Source: Paenibacillus paridis (GTDB lineage: Bacteria > Bacillota > Bacilli > Paenibacillales > Paenibacillaceae). From it: a stretch of 64,000 nucleotides of DNA. The notes below the pieces were generated by a model. It was not told where the DNA came from. It worked only from the letters and a program-made list of their open reading frames with translations, and ran no database searches. Where the stretch lies: the NCBI RefSeq assembly GCF_006345825.1, contig NZ_VCIX01000092.1, positions 806,001 to 870,000 on the forward strand, read 5' to 3'. The position numbers and the translations under genes were made by a program. Shown here in pieces: positions 48,261 to 56,644 of this stretch; within the stretch, counting starts at the first letter, position 1; the number at the start of each line of letters is the position of its first letter.

Positions 48261-49970
48261 ATGAAAAGAAAGATGCAAATGACATTAAGCTTGATGTTGG
48301 CACTTGTATTCGTATTCGTCACCGCATGCGGCAACTCGAATAATGAAGGCAGCACGAACAAGGGAACAACTAATGGAGCAACCAATTCTGCCAACGAAGG
48401 CGCAGCTATTGACCCGATTACGATCCGAGTAGCATCGGGCGATGTTAACGCCAACTGGGATGACATGCAATCCGATGTCGGTAAATTTATTCAAGAAAAA
48501 ACGGGTATAACGATGAAACAGGAATTTCCTGTAGGCGGTACCGATGAAGAAATGTTCGCACTTATGGTGGCAAGCGATGAATATCCAGACCTTGTTATGC
48601 CAAAAGGCAGCGCAGGCAAATTGGTGGATGCAGGCGCGCTCGTTGACCTTCGTCCCTTGATCGAAGAGTATGGTCCTAATATCAAAAAAGTATACGGCGA
48701 ATATTTCAACCGTCTTCGCTGGAGTGAAGATGACGATGCGATTTACACGCTTCCGTCCGGTGGCGTAGGCCAAATCTATTTCGAATCAGGCGGCGGCTTT
48801 CAATTGCAGCACCAAGTGCTTGAAGCAGCGGGTTACCCGGAAATCAAAACCGTTCAAGATTACGAAGCAGCAATCAAAGCATACATTGAGAAAAACCCGA
48901 AAACGCCAGACGGCCAACCAACCATCGGCATGTCGCTTAACGGCGGCGAGTGGCAGATTCTGATTTCCGTAACGAACCCTGCTTTCTATGCTACAGGCGC
49001 TCCGGATGACGGTGAATTCTACGTAAACCAAGATACGCATGAAGCAATCATGCACTACCAGCGCCCAGAGGAAAGAGAATATTTCCGTTGGCTGAACCAT
49101 ATGAACGATATCGGCTTGCTTGACAAAGAAAGCTTCGTTCAAAAATATGACCAATACAAAGCAAAAGTTGCTTCCGGCCGCGTTCTTGGTCTAATCGACC
49201 AAAACTGGGATTACGGCGATGCGGAAAATGCTCTGAAAGCAGCAGGTAATTTCAAAGCGACTTACGCTCGTTTCCCTGTAACGCTGAATGACACGTTCCA
49301 AGATCACTCCTTCCAAGGCACGGGTTACATTGCGGGCTACGGGCTTGGAATTACGAAGGATGCCAAAGACCCTGTTCGTTTGATTAAATTCCTTGACTAC
49401 CTCGCTTCCGATGAAGGCCAAGTGCTTGTTAACTGGGGTATCGAAGGCAAACATTACAACGTAGAAGGCGGCAAACGTGTCATTCCTGCGGATGTTCAAG
49501 CTCAAAAGTCGAACGACCAAAACACATTCAAGAAAACAACGGGCATTGGCAACTACTTGCTATCGGCTCGATACGGCGATGGCGTATTGGATCCATCCGG
49601 AAACTACTATACAACAACGTTCCCAGAGCAAATCCAAACTGCGTATTCCGAAGAAGACAAAAAGACGCTTGCCAAATACAACGCAACAACGTACAAAGAT
49701 TTGTGGCCTGCGGATGACGCATTCCCAGAACGCAAATACGGCGCAGCGTGGACACTTCCATTTGAAACCGGCTCCCAAGCCAACGTTATTTTCCAGAAAA
49801 CGCAAGATATTATGAAAAAACGCGTTCCGGAGGCGATTCTTGCTAAACCGGCTGACTTTGACAAAGTATACGATGCATTCCTTAAGGATTTAGAGGATGC
49901 AGGCGTTGCGAAGCTGAACGCAGAATTTACAAAAATGGTACAGGACCGCGTAGCGCTTTGGTCCAAATAA
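48261..49970 (+). CDS. Sugar ABC transporter substrate-binding lipoprotein
   Basis: A 569-residue lipoprotein with signal and lipobox VTAC (Cys21 in LVFVFVTACGN), then a Ser/Asn/Thr-rich linker (about 22-50) and a large SBP_bac_1-type fold. Recognisable are YPDLVMPKGSAGKLVDAGALVDLRPLIEEYGPNIKKVYG (about 109-150) and the late DPVRLIKFLDYLASDEGQVLVNWGIEGKHY. It is expected to bind an oligosaccharide outside the cell and feed the two permeases just upstream. A GH42 gene follows after a terminator, hinting at a galactose-containing ligand. Confidence 0.92.
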   Translation: MKRKMQMTLSLMLALVFVFVTACGNSNNEGSTNKGTTNGATNSANEGAAIDPITIRVASGDVNANWDDMQSDVGKFIQEKTGITMKQEFPVGGTDEEMFALMVASDEYPDLVMPKGSAGKLVDAGALVDLRPLIEEYGPNIKKVYGEYFNRLRWSEDDDAIYTLPSGGVGQIYFESGGGFQLQHQVLEAAGYPEIKTVQDYEAAIKAYIEKNPKTPDGQPTIGMSLNGGEWQILISVTNPAFYATGAPDDGEFYVNQDTHEAIMHYQRPEEREYFRWLNHMNDIGLLDKESFVQKYDQYKAKVASGRVLGLIDQNWDYGDAENALKAAGNFKATYARFPVTLNDTFQDHSFQGTGYIAGYGLGITKDAKDPVRLIKFLDYLASDEGQVLVNWGIEGKHYNVEGGKRVIPADVQAQKSNDQNTFKKTTGIGNYLLSARYGDGVLDPSGNYYTTTFPEQIQTAYSEEDKKTLAKYNATTYKDLWPADDAFPERKYGAAWTLPFETGSQANVIFQKTQDIMKKRVPEAILAKPADFDKVYDAFLKDLEDAGVAKLNAEFTKMVQDRVALWSK

Positions 49971-49990
49971 GTTTAAAATAAGCAAAGAAG

Positions 49991-50029
49991 AAGAGGGCTC
50001 ATTGCATGGGCTCTCTTCCCTTGTTGTTA
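49991..50029 (+). terminator. Terminator between the importer and the GH42 gene
   Basis: AAGAGGGCTCAT pairs with ATGGGCTCTCTT (two wobbles) on a TGC loop, then CCCTTGTTGTT. The T-run is imperfect, so partial read-through into GH42 is possible. Confidence 0.65.
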
Positions 50030-50061
50030 TTTCTCAAAATTGAAGGGAGATAGGTGTTATT

Positions 50062-52086
50062 ATGATACATAACAAGCTTCCAAAAATATGGTACGGCGGC
50101 GATTATAATCCTGAACAATGGGATGACGAGACGATGACGGAGGATCTTCGCATGTTCAAGCTAGCGGATATTGACGTCGCTACGGTGAACGTATTCTCAT
50201 GGGCTCGTATTCAGCCGAGCGAAGAGCATTATGATTTCGAAGAGTTGGACAAAATTATAGATCGTCTGCATGGGGACCATATCTCGGTCTGCTTAGCCAC
50301 GAGTACCGGTGCTCATCCCGCATGGATGGCGAAAAGATATCCGGACGTGACCCGTGTAGATTACGAAGGGCGCAAGCGGAAGTTTGGCGGACGCCACAAT
50401 TCTTGTCCAAGCAGTCCGGCATACCGTAAATATTCGAAGCTGATCGCAGGTAAACTGGCGGAGCGCTATAAGGATCATCCCGCGCTTGTCGCATGGCATA
50501 TTTCCAACGAATATGGCGGGTATTGCTACTGTGATAACTGTTCCGATGCATTCCAAGCATGGCTGCAAAAGCGGTACGGCACTATTGAGAAGCTGAACAA
50601 AGCTTGGTATACAAGCTTCTGGGGACATACGTTCTACGATTGGGATGAAATCGTACCACCAAATGCTCTCAGCGAGGAGTGGGGCGGCAACCGGACGAAT
50701 TTCCAGAGCATTTCACTCGATTATCGCAGATTCCAATCGGATGCTTTGCTGGAATGTTATTTGATTGAATACGATGAGGTCCGCAAGCATTCTCCAAATA
50801 TTCAAATTACGACCAACCTGATGGGGACGTACCCTGAGCTTGATTATTTCAAATGGGCAAAGCATATGGACGTCATTTCGTGGGACAACTATCCTTCCAT
50901 TGACACGCCTGTAAGCTACACGGCTATGACCCATGCATTAATGCGCGGATTGAAGAGCGGCCAGCCTTTCATGCTGATGGAGCAAACGCCAAGCCAGCAA
51001 AACTGGCAGGCATACAACGCTCTCAAGCGTCCGGGCGTCATGCGGCTATGGAGCTATCAGGCCGTTGCGCATGGTGCAGACACCGTAATGTTCTTCCAGC
51101 TTCGCCGCTCAATTGGCGCTTGCGAGAAGTACCATGGCGCTGTCATTGAGCATGTTGGCCACGAGCATACCCGTGTATTCCGTGAATGCGCGGAGCTTGG
51201 GCATGAGCTTACTGCACTTTCGGATAAACTGCTTGATTCGCGGATCGATTCGAAAGCGGCTATCGTATTTGATTGGGAAAATCGCTGGGCAGTTGAGCTT
51301 TCAAGCGGGCCAAGCGTCGCATTAAAATATGTAGATGAAGTGCATAAGTATTATGATGCCCTGTTTGAGCTGAATATCCAGACGGATATGATCAGTGTTG
51401 AAGAGCAGTTGGACCAGTATGATCTGGTTATTGCTCCCGTGATGTACATGATCAAGCCGGGCTTTGCGGAGAAAATCGAAGCTTTTGTCGCTCGCGGCGG
51501 CACGTTCATTACGACCTTCTTCAGCGGTATCGTGAATGAGAATGATTTGGTCACAACGGGCGGTTACCCAGGCAAGCTTCGCAAGGTACTCGGCATTTGG
51601 GCGGAGGAAATTGATTCGCTGCTGCCTGGACAACAGAACCAGATGGTCATGAAAAAGGTAGATGGAGCACTCAGCGGCACGTATACCTGCAGTCTTCTGT
51701 GCGATTTGATTCACACGGAAGGTGCCGAAGTAATCGCCGAGTATGGCTCTGACTTCTATAAAGGCATGCCTGCTGCAACGGTTAACAAATTCGGCGAGGG
51801 TGAAGCGTGGTATATCGCTACCAGTCCGGACCAGCATTTCTTGCAAGCTTTGCTTGCTAATATATGTAAAGATAAAGGAATTAAACCTCTGCTTGCCGCT
51901 CCTTCCGGTGTAGAAGTGACCCGCAGAAGCAAAGACGGCAAATCGTATACATTTATTTTGAATCACAATGCGGAAGCTGCCGAGGTGCAGCTTGGCGCCC
52001 GGCCTCGCCCGGATCTCCTGTCGGGTGAGCCGGTAAGCGGATTGTACAGTCTGGCGGCCAAAGGCGTTATGATAATCGAGGAATAG
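50062..52086 (+). CDS. Beta-galactosidase, glycoside hydrolase family 42
   Basis: A 674-residue GH42 enzyme with a TIM-barrel domain (about 8-395, opening with WYGGDYNPEQWD), a trimerisation domain and a small beta C-terminal domain. The acid/base is E150 in HISNEYG and the nucleophile E307 in FMLMEQTP. The four zinc cysteines of the family are present (C115, C155, C157, C160). There is no signal peptide, so it hydrolyses imported galactosides in the cytoplasm. GAAGGGAGATAGG precedes the ATG. Its position after the second importer suggests joint induction. Confidence 0.94.
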   Translation: MIHNKLPKIWYGGDYNPEQWDDETMTEDLRMFKLADIDVATVNVFSWARIQPSEEHYDFEELDKIIDRLHGDHISVCLATSTGAHPAWMAKRYPDVTRVDYEGRKRKFGGRHNSCPSSPAYRKYSKLIAGKLAERYKDHPALVAWHISNEYGGYCYCDNCSDAFQAWLQKRYGTIEKLNKAWYTSFWGHTFYDWDEIVPPNALSEEWGGNRTNFQSISLDYRRFQSDALLECYLIEYDEVRKHSPNIQITTNLMGTYPELDYFKWAKHMDVISWDNYPSIDTPVSYTAMTHALMRGLKSGQPFMLMEQTPSQQNWQAYNALKRPGVMRLWSYQAVAHGADTVMFFQLRRSIGACEKYHGAVIEHVGHEHTRVFRECAELGHELTALSDKLLDSRIDSKAAIVFDWENRWAVELSSGPSVALKYVDEVHKYYDALFELNIQTDMISVEEQLDQYDLVIAPVMYMIKPGFAEKIEAFVARGGTFITTFFSGIVNENDLVTTGGYPGKLRKVLGIWAEEIDSLLPGQQNQMVMKKVDGALSGTYTCSLLCDLIHTEGAEVIAEYGSDFYKGMPAATVNKFGEGEAWYIATSPDQHFLQALLANICKDKGIKPLLAAPSGVEVTRRSKDGKSYTFILNHNAEAAEVQLGARPRPDLLSGEPVSGLYSLAAKGVMIIEE

Positions 52087-52181
52087 TGTTTATTCAGCTC
52101 AATCGACTTGGACCAGCTTCCTTCCTGGGTGTTTGGCATATGCTGTAGTTATAAGCCCGGTATGAGGGGAGCACCGCACTT

Positions 52182-52274
52182 ATGTCGACGAAGCGGCAGC
52201 GTCACCGCTTGAGCCTTCTTGTGCTCATATTGTATGTCCTGCTTGTACTTTTATTGTTTGCTTTGCTTTTTTGA
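52182..52274 (+). CDS. Tiny single-span membrane protein, 30 residues
   Basis: A short ORF with GAGGGGAG about eleven bases upstream of the ATG, a strongly basic start (MSTKRQRHR) and one Leu/Val-rich span to the TGA. A strong terminator follows directly, which supports a genuine short transcript. The layout mirrors the 29-residue ORF at 33150. Function unknown. Confidence 0.45.
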   Translation: MSTKRQRHRLSLLVLILYVLLVLLLFALLF

Positions 52275-52275
52275 G

Positions 52276-52327
52276 AAAAGGATTGTTCCTGACTAGCAAC
52301 TTAGTCCGGGGACAATCCTTTTTTTGC
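52276..52327 (+). terminator. Strong terminator after the tiny membrane ORF
   Basis: AAAAGGATTGT with CCTGACTA pairs with TTAGTCCGG and GACAATCCTTTT (minor mismatches), followed by a run of T. Confidence 0.85.
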
Positions 52328-52438
52328 TGGAATATTGCTTCCTTCTATTACAAATAATGAACGTGAAGAAAGAAAAACGGCAACGTTCTTTCGCTATCGC
52401 ACAACTGAAGAACCATGCCGGAAAAGGAGGATGCAGCA

Positions 52439-52924
52439 TTGGCCACAAAAAGCAAAAGTAATTATAAAAAAATGGCGATGTCGCCAAAGGAATACCAATC
52501 CTTCGCTAAATCGATGGAACCACCCCGGTCCATTCTTGGGAATTGCTTAAAAGCGTTTGTCTTCGGCGGAGCCTTATGCGTGCTTGGACAAGCTATCCAA
52601 GAGCTTTACGTCCATGGAATGGGCATGACGGAGGAGGCAGCCAGCAATCCAACCGTAGCGACATTGATCCTGATGTCGGTCATCGTGACGAGCCTTGGCG
52701 TTTACGACAAAATCGCGCAATGGGCAGGCGCGGGATCTGCTGTACCCGTGACGGGTTTTGCCAACTCCATGTGCTCGGCGGCTTTGGAGCATCGAAGCGA
52801 AGGGCTCGTGCTTGGCGTCGGTGCGAATATGTTCAAGCTGGCAGGCTCCGTTATCGTATTTGGTACAGTAGCCGCTTTTTTCGTCGGTATCGCCCATCTT
52901 ATTCTCGGTACTGGGGGTCAGTAA
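52439..52924 (+). CDS. spoVAC: Stage V sporulation protein AC
   Basis: A 161-residue membrane protein of the SpoVAC/SpoVAE family (four to five spans, starting around residue 40 with FVFGGALCVLGQAI). The SLGVYDKIAQWAGAGSAVPVTGFANSMCSAALEHRSEG stretch is the family signature. In spores it forms, with other SpoVA proteins, the mechanosensitive channel that moves Ca-dipicolinate across the inner membrane. The start is TTG 52439, with AAGGAGG eight bases before; ATG 52415 lies upstream of that site. I could not find a convincing sigma-G promoter in front. Confidence 0.93.
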   Translation: MATKSKSNYKKMAMSPKEYQSFAKSMEPPRSILGNCLKAFVFGGALCVLGQAIQELYVHGMGMTEEAASNPTVATLILMSVIVTSLGVYDKIAQWAGAGSAVPVTGFANSMCSAALEHRSEGLVLGVGANMFKLAGSVIVFGTVAAFFVGIAHLILGTGGQ

Positions 52925-52925
52925 T

Positions 52926-53939
52926 ATGCTGCGCGGAAAACAAACGTGGTGGTTTGAGAAACGCCCAGTCATTATAGGGGAGGCGACTGTTGTCGGTCCT
53001 GATGAAGGAGAAGGTCCGCTTGCCGCAGATTTCGATCTGGTCCACCCGGAGCTTGATATGCAACAAAAAAGCTGGGAAAAGGCGGAGCGGCTGCTGCTGG
53101 AGCAAGCTTCAGAATTTGCTATTCAAAATGCAGGCATTGAACGCGACCAGCTCCAATTTTATATTGGCGGAGATTTATTGAACCAGATTATTAGCAATAG
53201 CTTCGCTGCACGATCGCTAGGCGTCCCTTATATCGGTGTGTTTGGCGCTTGTTCCACATCAATGGAGACGCTGGCACTTGCGTCCATGCTTGTGAATTCC
53301 GGATCGGCAAGCCATGTATTGGCAGGTACCTGCAGTCACAACTGCACCGTAGAGAAACAGTTCCGTTATCCGACCGAATATGGCTCGCAGAAGCCGCCAA
53401 CGGCTCAGTTTACAGTTACAGGTGCGGGCGCGGCAGTTGTAGCTGCATCGGGCGATGGGCCTGTTGTCGAGTGCGCGACGATTGGCAAGGTTATTGATTT
53501 AGGCATTACCGATCCTTTTAATATGGGAGCTGCCATGGCTCCGGCGGCAGTCGATACGATTCAGGCACATTTTAATGATACCGGACGCAAGCCAAGCGAC
53601 TACGATCTAATCGTTACCGGAGATTTGGCTGGCGTGGGCCATCCGATTGCCAAGGAGCTGCTGCTGCAAAACGGCGTTCCCATGGATGAGACGGTTTTTG
53701 GAGATTGCGGATTAATGGTTTATGACGTGCAGAAACAAAAGGTACAGGCTGGGGGCAGCGGCTGCGGCTGCTCAGCGGTAGTTACTTACGGTCATTTGCT
53801 GAAGCGAATCAAGAATGGTGAATTGAAAAAAATTCTCGTTGTTGCTACAGGTGCTTTGCTTTCTCCGCTTTCTTTCCAGCAAGGGGAGAGTATTCCGTGC
53901 ATTGCGCATGCGGTAGCCATTAGTGCAGGGGAGGGGTAA
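52926..53939 (+). CDS. spoVAD: Stage V sporulation protein AD
   Basis: A 337-residue soluble protein with a thiolase-like fold that binds dipicolinic acid. Typical SpoVAD segments are QTWWFEKRPVIIGEATVVGPDEGEGPL at the start, GVFGACSTSMETLALAS (about 107-123), and PTAQFTVTGAGAAVVA. It begins one base after the spoVAC stop and is followed six bases later by spoVAE, giving the conserved AC-AD-AE order. Confidence 0.95.
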   Translation: MLRGKQTWWFEKRPVIIGEATVVGPDEGEGPLAADFDLVHPELDMQQKSWEKAERLLLEQASEFAIQNAGIERDQLQFYIGGDLLNQIISNSFAARSLGVPYIGVFGACSTSMETLALASMLVNSGSASHVLAGTCSHNCTVEKQFRYPTEYGSQKPPTAQFTVTGAGAAVVAASGDGPVVECATIGKVIDLGITDPFNMGAAMAPAAVDTIQAHFNDTGRKPSDYDLIVTGDLAGVGHPIAKELLLQNGVPMDETVFGDCGLMVYDVQKQKVQAGGSGCGCSAVVTYGHLLKRIKNGELKKILVVATGALLSPLSFQQGESIPCIAHAVAISAGEG

Positions 53940-53945
53940 GCGGTT

Positions 53946-54296
53946 ATGATCTTTTTATGGGCTTTTTTGATAGGCGGGGGCATTTGCGTCCTTGGGCAGA
54001 TCATGTTCGATGTATTTAAGCTAACGCCTGCTCACACCATGTCAACCTTGGTCGTTATTGGCGCCATCGTCGATGGGGTAGGATTATATGAACCTTTGGT
54101 GAAATTCGCGGGAGCGGGGGCGACGGTCCCAATCACCAGCTTTGGCAACGCGCTCGTTCATGGGGCGTTGACGGAGCTGCATGATCAAGGCTGGATTGGC
54201 GTTATATCCGGCATATTCAAAGTAACAAGCGCAGGTATTTCGTCTGCCATTATTTTCTCTTTTCTGGCAGCTCTTGTCGTTAGGCCCAAAGGATAA
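53946..54296 (+). CDS. spoVAE: Stage V sporulation protein AE (AEb type)
   Basis: A 116-residue membrane protein with four spans, homologous to SpoVAC in its core (GVCLYEPLVKFAGAGATVPITSFGNALVHGALTELHDQGWIG-like segment from about residue 40). It belongs to the spore dipicolinate channel. GGGGAGGGG precedes ATG 53946. The operon here has only AC, AD and AEb; the full Bacillus set (AA, AB, AEa, AF) is not in the window. Confidence 0.93.
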   Translation: MIFLWAFLIGGGICVLGQIMFDVFKLTPAHTMSTLVVIGAIVDGVGLYEPLVKFAGAGATVPITSFGNALVHGALTELHDQGWIGVISGIFKVTSAGISSAIIFSFLAALVVRPKG

Positions 54297-54313
54297 TAGA
54301 TAAAGGCACAAGC

Positions 54314-54347
54314 TGGAGGATCCTGTGGGATCTTCCAATTTTTTTTG
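54314..54347 (+). terminator. Terminator of the spoVA operon
   Basis: TGGAGGATCC pairs with GGATCTTCCA on a TGTG loop, followed by ATTTTTTTTG. Confidence 0.85.
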
Positions 54348-54359
54348 TAGCGAAAAAAT

Positions 54360-54389
54360 TTGTATACCCGAATGGATGTACTGTAAAAT
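54360..54389 (+). promoter_or_regulatory. Sigma-A-like promoter of the MoxR operon
   Basis: -35 TTGTAT (54360-54365), 18 bases, -10 TAAAAT (54384-54389), 46 bases before the MoxR ATG. Confidence 0.5.
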
Positions 54390-54435
54390 AGTAGTATTGA
54401 ACATGAACTAAGGCATTATTTCGGGAGGTAATGAA

Positions 54436-55392
54436 ATGGATATTCGTCCTGCAGACATGCAATTATGCGCTACTATTCTACGAAACTTAGAAACTTGTAT
54501 CCTTGGCAAACAGGAAGAAATCCAAAGATTATTGATCGCTGTAATCGCAGGCGGTCACGTCTTGCTTGAAGATGTGCCTGGCACAGGCAAGACACAACTT
54601 GTGAAAGCTTTGGCTAAATCTATCGGCGGCCAATTTCGCCGCATTCAATGTAATCCTGACTTGCTTCCTACCGATATTACTGGTGTTTCCATTTATCATC
54701 CCAAGCAGGAGACCTTTTTATTTCGGCCAGGCCCGGTTATGGCCAACATTCTGTTAGCAGATGAAATTAACCGTGCGACCACGAAGACGCAATCCGCTCT
54801 TCTAGAGGCGATGGAGGAAGGCCATGTGACGGTTGATGGAGATACGTATGAGCTTCCTCGCCCGTTCGTTTTGCTAGCCACGCAAAATCCAATAGAGTTT
54901 GAAGGTACCTACACACTGCCGGAAGCGCAGCTTGACCGATTCATGATGAAGCTGTCGCTTGGCTATCCTAGTGAATCCGACGAACACCGCATGGTATTAT
55001 CTAATGAAGGAATACATCCATCGGATCGGATCGAACCGATGATTAATATTTCGGATATGCTTCATATCCAGGATCAAGTGCTAAAGGTTCACATTGACGA
55101 GGCTGTGGGAAAATATCTGGTCGGTTTGATCAGAGGAACGCGTGAGCATGCCAATGTAATGCTTGGGGCAAGCCCTCGCGCTGCTCTCGCGCTTGCTAGA
55201 GCAGCGAAAGCGAGCGCCTATATCCAGCAGCGCCAGTTCGTAACGCCAGATGACGTGAAGGAGCTCGCTCCGTTTGTGCTAGCTCACCGCCTGCTTCTTC
55301 GGACGGAAGCCAGAATGAACGGCCTCAAAGCGGAGGATATCATCGCGCAGGTGATTCAATCCACGAAAGTGCCGGTTCGGCTAGAGCGCTAA
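54436..55392 (+). CDS. MoxR family AAA+ ATPase
   Basis: A 318-residue cytoplasmic AAA_3 ATPase. Walker A is EDVPGTGKTQL (about 35-46), Walker B NILLADEINRA (about 100-110), sensor 1 is in LLATQNPIEFEGTY, and the lid domain follows (SPRAALALARAAKASAYIQ...VTPDDVKELAPFVLAHRL). MoxR proteins act as chaperone-like partners of DUF58/VWA-type proteins. The two downstream genes (four bases away, then a four-base overlap) encode such a DUF58 protein and a membrane transglutaminase. CGGGAGGTAATGAA precedes the ATG. Confidence 0.93.
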   Translation: MDIRPADMQLCATILRNLETCILGKQEEIQRLLIAVIAGGHVLLEDVPGTGKTQLVKALAKSIGGQFRRIQCNPDLLPTDITGVSIYHPKQETFLFRPGPVMANILLADEINRATTKTQSALLEAMEEGHVTVDGDTYELPRPFVLLATQNPIEFEGTYTLPEAQLDRFMMKLSLGYPSESDEHRMVLSNEGIHPSDRIEPMINISDMLHIQDQVLKVHIDEAVGKYLVGLIRGTREHANVMLGASPRAALALARAAKASAYIQQRQFVTPDDVKELAPFVLAHRLLLRTEARMNGLKAEDIIAQVIQSTKVPVRLER

Positions 55393-55396
55393 GCGG

Positions 55397-56644
55397 ATGG
55401 CAGCGACTAAATCCAAGAGGCTGCGCTGGCAGCTTGTCGCAGTGATCTATACGACCAGTCTTTTTTATTTTTTATTTCAAGGCGGAAAAACCGCAATTAT
55501 GCTATTTATGATCCTGAATCTATTACTTGTATATTTAGTGCTAGGCAGATGGAGCGGGATAGGCAAAGTGTCCGGAAGCCGCAGCTATGCGATGCCGGGC
55601 GCTGCTTCACATGAGCACTCTCTATCAGCCGGAAGCGCGCTTGAAGTGAATTTGCAAGTCAAGATACCAGGCTATTATCCGCTTCCTTATGTGATTATCA
55701 GAGACCAATTGCAGCGACATAATGGCCAGAAGCTGGCTTTCGAGACCTCCTTCGTACCGAATTGGAAGCGCAGCGGCCAAGTTAGCTATCAGACGCCGCC
55801 GCTCCAGCGGGGCGAATACCGTTTTACGCATACGGAGTGTTTGTCTTATGACGTATTTGGATTGTTTGAGCATGCCGGTCAATTTGGAACGGAAACCGTG
55901 TTTAGCGTGCTGCCTCAAACGGTACCGCTTAGGCAGTGGAGCGGCGTTCAGAGGGGCATTAGGGGTCCCTATTCCCATGCGATCGCTTCCCGATCGGCGA
56001 AGGAGACAACCCAAATCAACGGTGTCAGGGAATATTTGTATGGTGATCGTTTATCACGCGTTCACTGGAATGCCACGGCGAAGACGGGGGAATGGAAGTC
56101 GAAGGCTTTCGAACGCGAATCCTTGCCACGTACGGTTGTGATTTTAGACCGCAATCCAAGAGGCTATCAGAACGAGCTTGCTACACGCTTTGAGCTGGCA
56201 GTATCTACGGCTGCTTCGCTACTAGAAAACGGATTGAAAGGCGATACAGCCATGGGCTTGCTCTCCATAGGGGAAACGGTGACGATGGTTGCTCCGAAGG
56301 CGGGAATAGAGCAGCGAAACGTCATGCTGAAGCATTTGACCTTCGTTGATGCAGACGCGTCGCATCCATTATATGCGTCATTGCAGCGTGCGGATTCCTT
56401 GCTTGAGCCAGGAAGCTTTGCCGTAGTCGTAACGCCTGATACCGGCACAGATGTCATACGAAGCATGGAATGGCTGTCGCGCAAGGGAATTACCCCTTGC
56501 TTGTTGCATATTTCATCGGCCGTTGATTTGCTTAGCCATAATACGTCCTGGAAACAAGTGATGAGAGAGCGCGGATGGCCTGTTTTTGAAATTCGCCAGT
56601 TGCAGGAGCTTCCATCGGTGCTTGAAGGGAGCGGGATTGCATGA
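55397..56644 (+). CDS. DUF58 domain membrane protein
   Basis: A 415-residue protein with two closely spaced N-terminal spans (about 10-50), a beta-rich extracytoplasmic part (about 60-190) and the DUF58 core with GVREYLYGDRLSRVHWNATAKTGEWKSKAFERE (about 212-245), a VWA-related module. It lies in the usual MoxR-DUF58-transglutaminase operon, whose role in Firmicutes is not settled. Its ATG overlaps nothing but follows the MoxR stop by four bases, and its stop overlaps the next ATG. Confidence 0.9.
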   Translation: MAATKSKRLRWQLVAVIYTTSLFYFLFQGGKTAIMLFMILNLLLVYLVLGRWSGIGKVSGSRSYAMPGAASHEHSLSAGSALEVNLQVKIPGYYPLPYVIIRDQLQRHNGQKLAFETSFVPNWKRSGQVSYQTPPLQRGEYRFTHTECLSYDVFGLFEHAGQFGTETVFSVLPQTVPLRQWSGVQRGIRGPYSHAIASRSAKETTQINGVREYLYGDRLSRVHWNATAKTGEWKSKAFERESLPRTVVILDRNPRGYQNELATRFELAVSTAASLLENGLKGDTAMGLLSIGETVTMVAPKAGIEQRNVMLKHLTFVDADASHPLYASLQRADSLLEPGSFAVVVTPDTGTDVIRSMEWLSRKGITPCLLHISSAVDLLSHNTSWKQVMRERGWPVFEIRQLQELPSVLEGSGIA

